A stretch of DNA of 64,000 nucleotides. Origin: Pagrus major. Lineage: Eukaryota > Chordata > Actinopteri > Spariformes > Sparidae. The stretch spans positions 21,896,197 through 21,960,196 of the forward strand of contig NC_133230.1 of NCBI RefSeq assembly GCF_040436345.1, given 5' to 3'. The notes under the pieces are model-generated. The model saw only the letters and a list, made by a program, of their open reading frames with translations, searched no databases and was not told the origin of the DNA. Position 1 is the first letter of the stretch, and each line of letters starts with the position of its first letter. Positions 63,629 through 64,000 of the stretch are shown piece by piece. The position numbers and the translations under genes were made by a program.

Positions 63629-63928
63629 TTGTAGGCAACTGGACTTGTTTCAGTTTTTTGAAGACGTTGCACCTCTCATCCAAGAGGCTTCTCCAGTTCT
63701 AACTAACTGGAGGGGAGTTGCAGGCTTTTAAACTCTCTGGGTGTGACCTTACAGAGTTGTTAAGGGCATGTGTGTTTCATGTCTCTGAGTTTCAGAGCCG
63801 TTAGGGCCACTTGTGGTTGACCCAACCGGCCTTCATGTGGGTTGTTAGGGCTAGGTGAGCCTAGGTGTGAATGGTTGTTGAGCTCCCCAGACAGCTCAAG
63901 AAACTGAAACAAGTCCAGCTGCCTACAA
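63629..63928. mobile_element. TA-flanked MITE with 28-bp terminal inverted repeats
   Basis: The left end TTGTAGGCAACTGGACTTGT and the reverse-complemented right end TTGTAGGCAGCTGGACTTGT continue together for 28 bp with one mismatch. TA dinucleotides flank at 63627-63628 and 63929-63930. The element is 300 bp. It carries internal CTCATCCAAGAGGCTTCT, a motif frequent in fish repeats. The TA target suggests a Tc1/mariner-type origin. It lies upstream of the last ltk exon seen in the window. Confidence 0.82.
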
Positions 63929-64000
63929 TATAGCACTTGGATATTTTGATAAATATGCTTATTTCCTTTCAACAGTCTGTATACAAATGTTACAACATCC

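Overview
This 64 kb window is vertebrate nuclear DNA, and everything in it points to a ray-finned (teleost) fish. The genes are split into short exons with GT-AG introns. The proteins match vertebrate families closely. The spacer is full of short DNA-transposon derivatives, a tRNA-derived SINE, LINE tails and CA/GT/AAT microsatellites of the kinds common in teleosts. No bacterial operon, CRISPR array or phage element is present.

Three protein-coding genes can be reconstructed exon by exon, with reading frame preserved at every junction used. (1) ivd, isovaleryl-CoA dehydrogenase, minus strand, 13459-19253: 12 coding exons, 417 aa, complete. (2) itpka-type inositol-trisphosphate 3-kinase, plus strand, 23247-35065: 7 coding exons, 457 aa, complete. 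(3) ltk, the ALK/LTK-family receptor tyrosine kinase, minus strand, 39382 to at least 63441: 24 coding exons in the window (1295 codons plus stop), with the 5' end beyond the right edge. ivd and itpka diverge from a region of about 4 kb. itpka and ltk converge tail to tail, as ITPKA and LTK do on human 15q15. The three genes do not form a pathway; they act in leucine catabolism in mitochondria, inositol phosphate signalling in the cytoplasm, and receptor signalling at the cell surface.

Region by region: 1-8.4 kb holds no recognisable exon but has several interspersed repeats, including a SINE (6568-6912) and a hAT-type MITE (7723-7992), both with target-site duplications. 8.4-9.26 kb is a CpG-rich block that looks like an orphan promoter or first exon, possibly of a gene lying to the left. 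9.3-13.4 kb is spacer plus the ivd 3' UTR. 13.4-19.25 kb is ivd. 19.3-22.95 kb is spacer with a 108-bp palindrome. 22.95-35.07 kb is itpka with its own CpG-rich start. 35.07-39.38 kb is the convergent spacer. From 39.38 kb to the right edge is ltk, with long introns rich in repeats.

I did not find a clearly new system. The observations most worth testing are a possible internal first exon in an ltk intron that would give a kinase lacking the transmembrane segment, the orphan CpG island, the long palindrome, a 16-bp perfect hairpin in an ltk intron, and a group of non-autonomous transposons whose exact ends can be read (TTAA-flanked, TA-flanked and 8-bp-TSD types).
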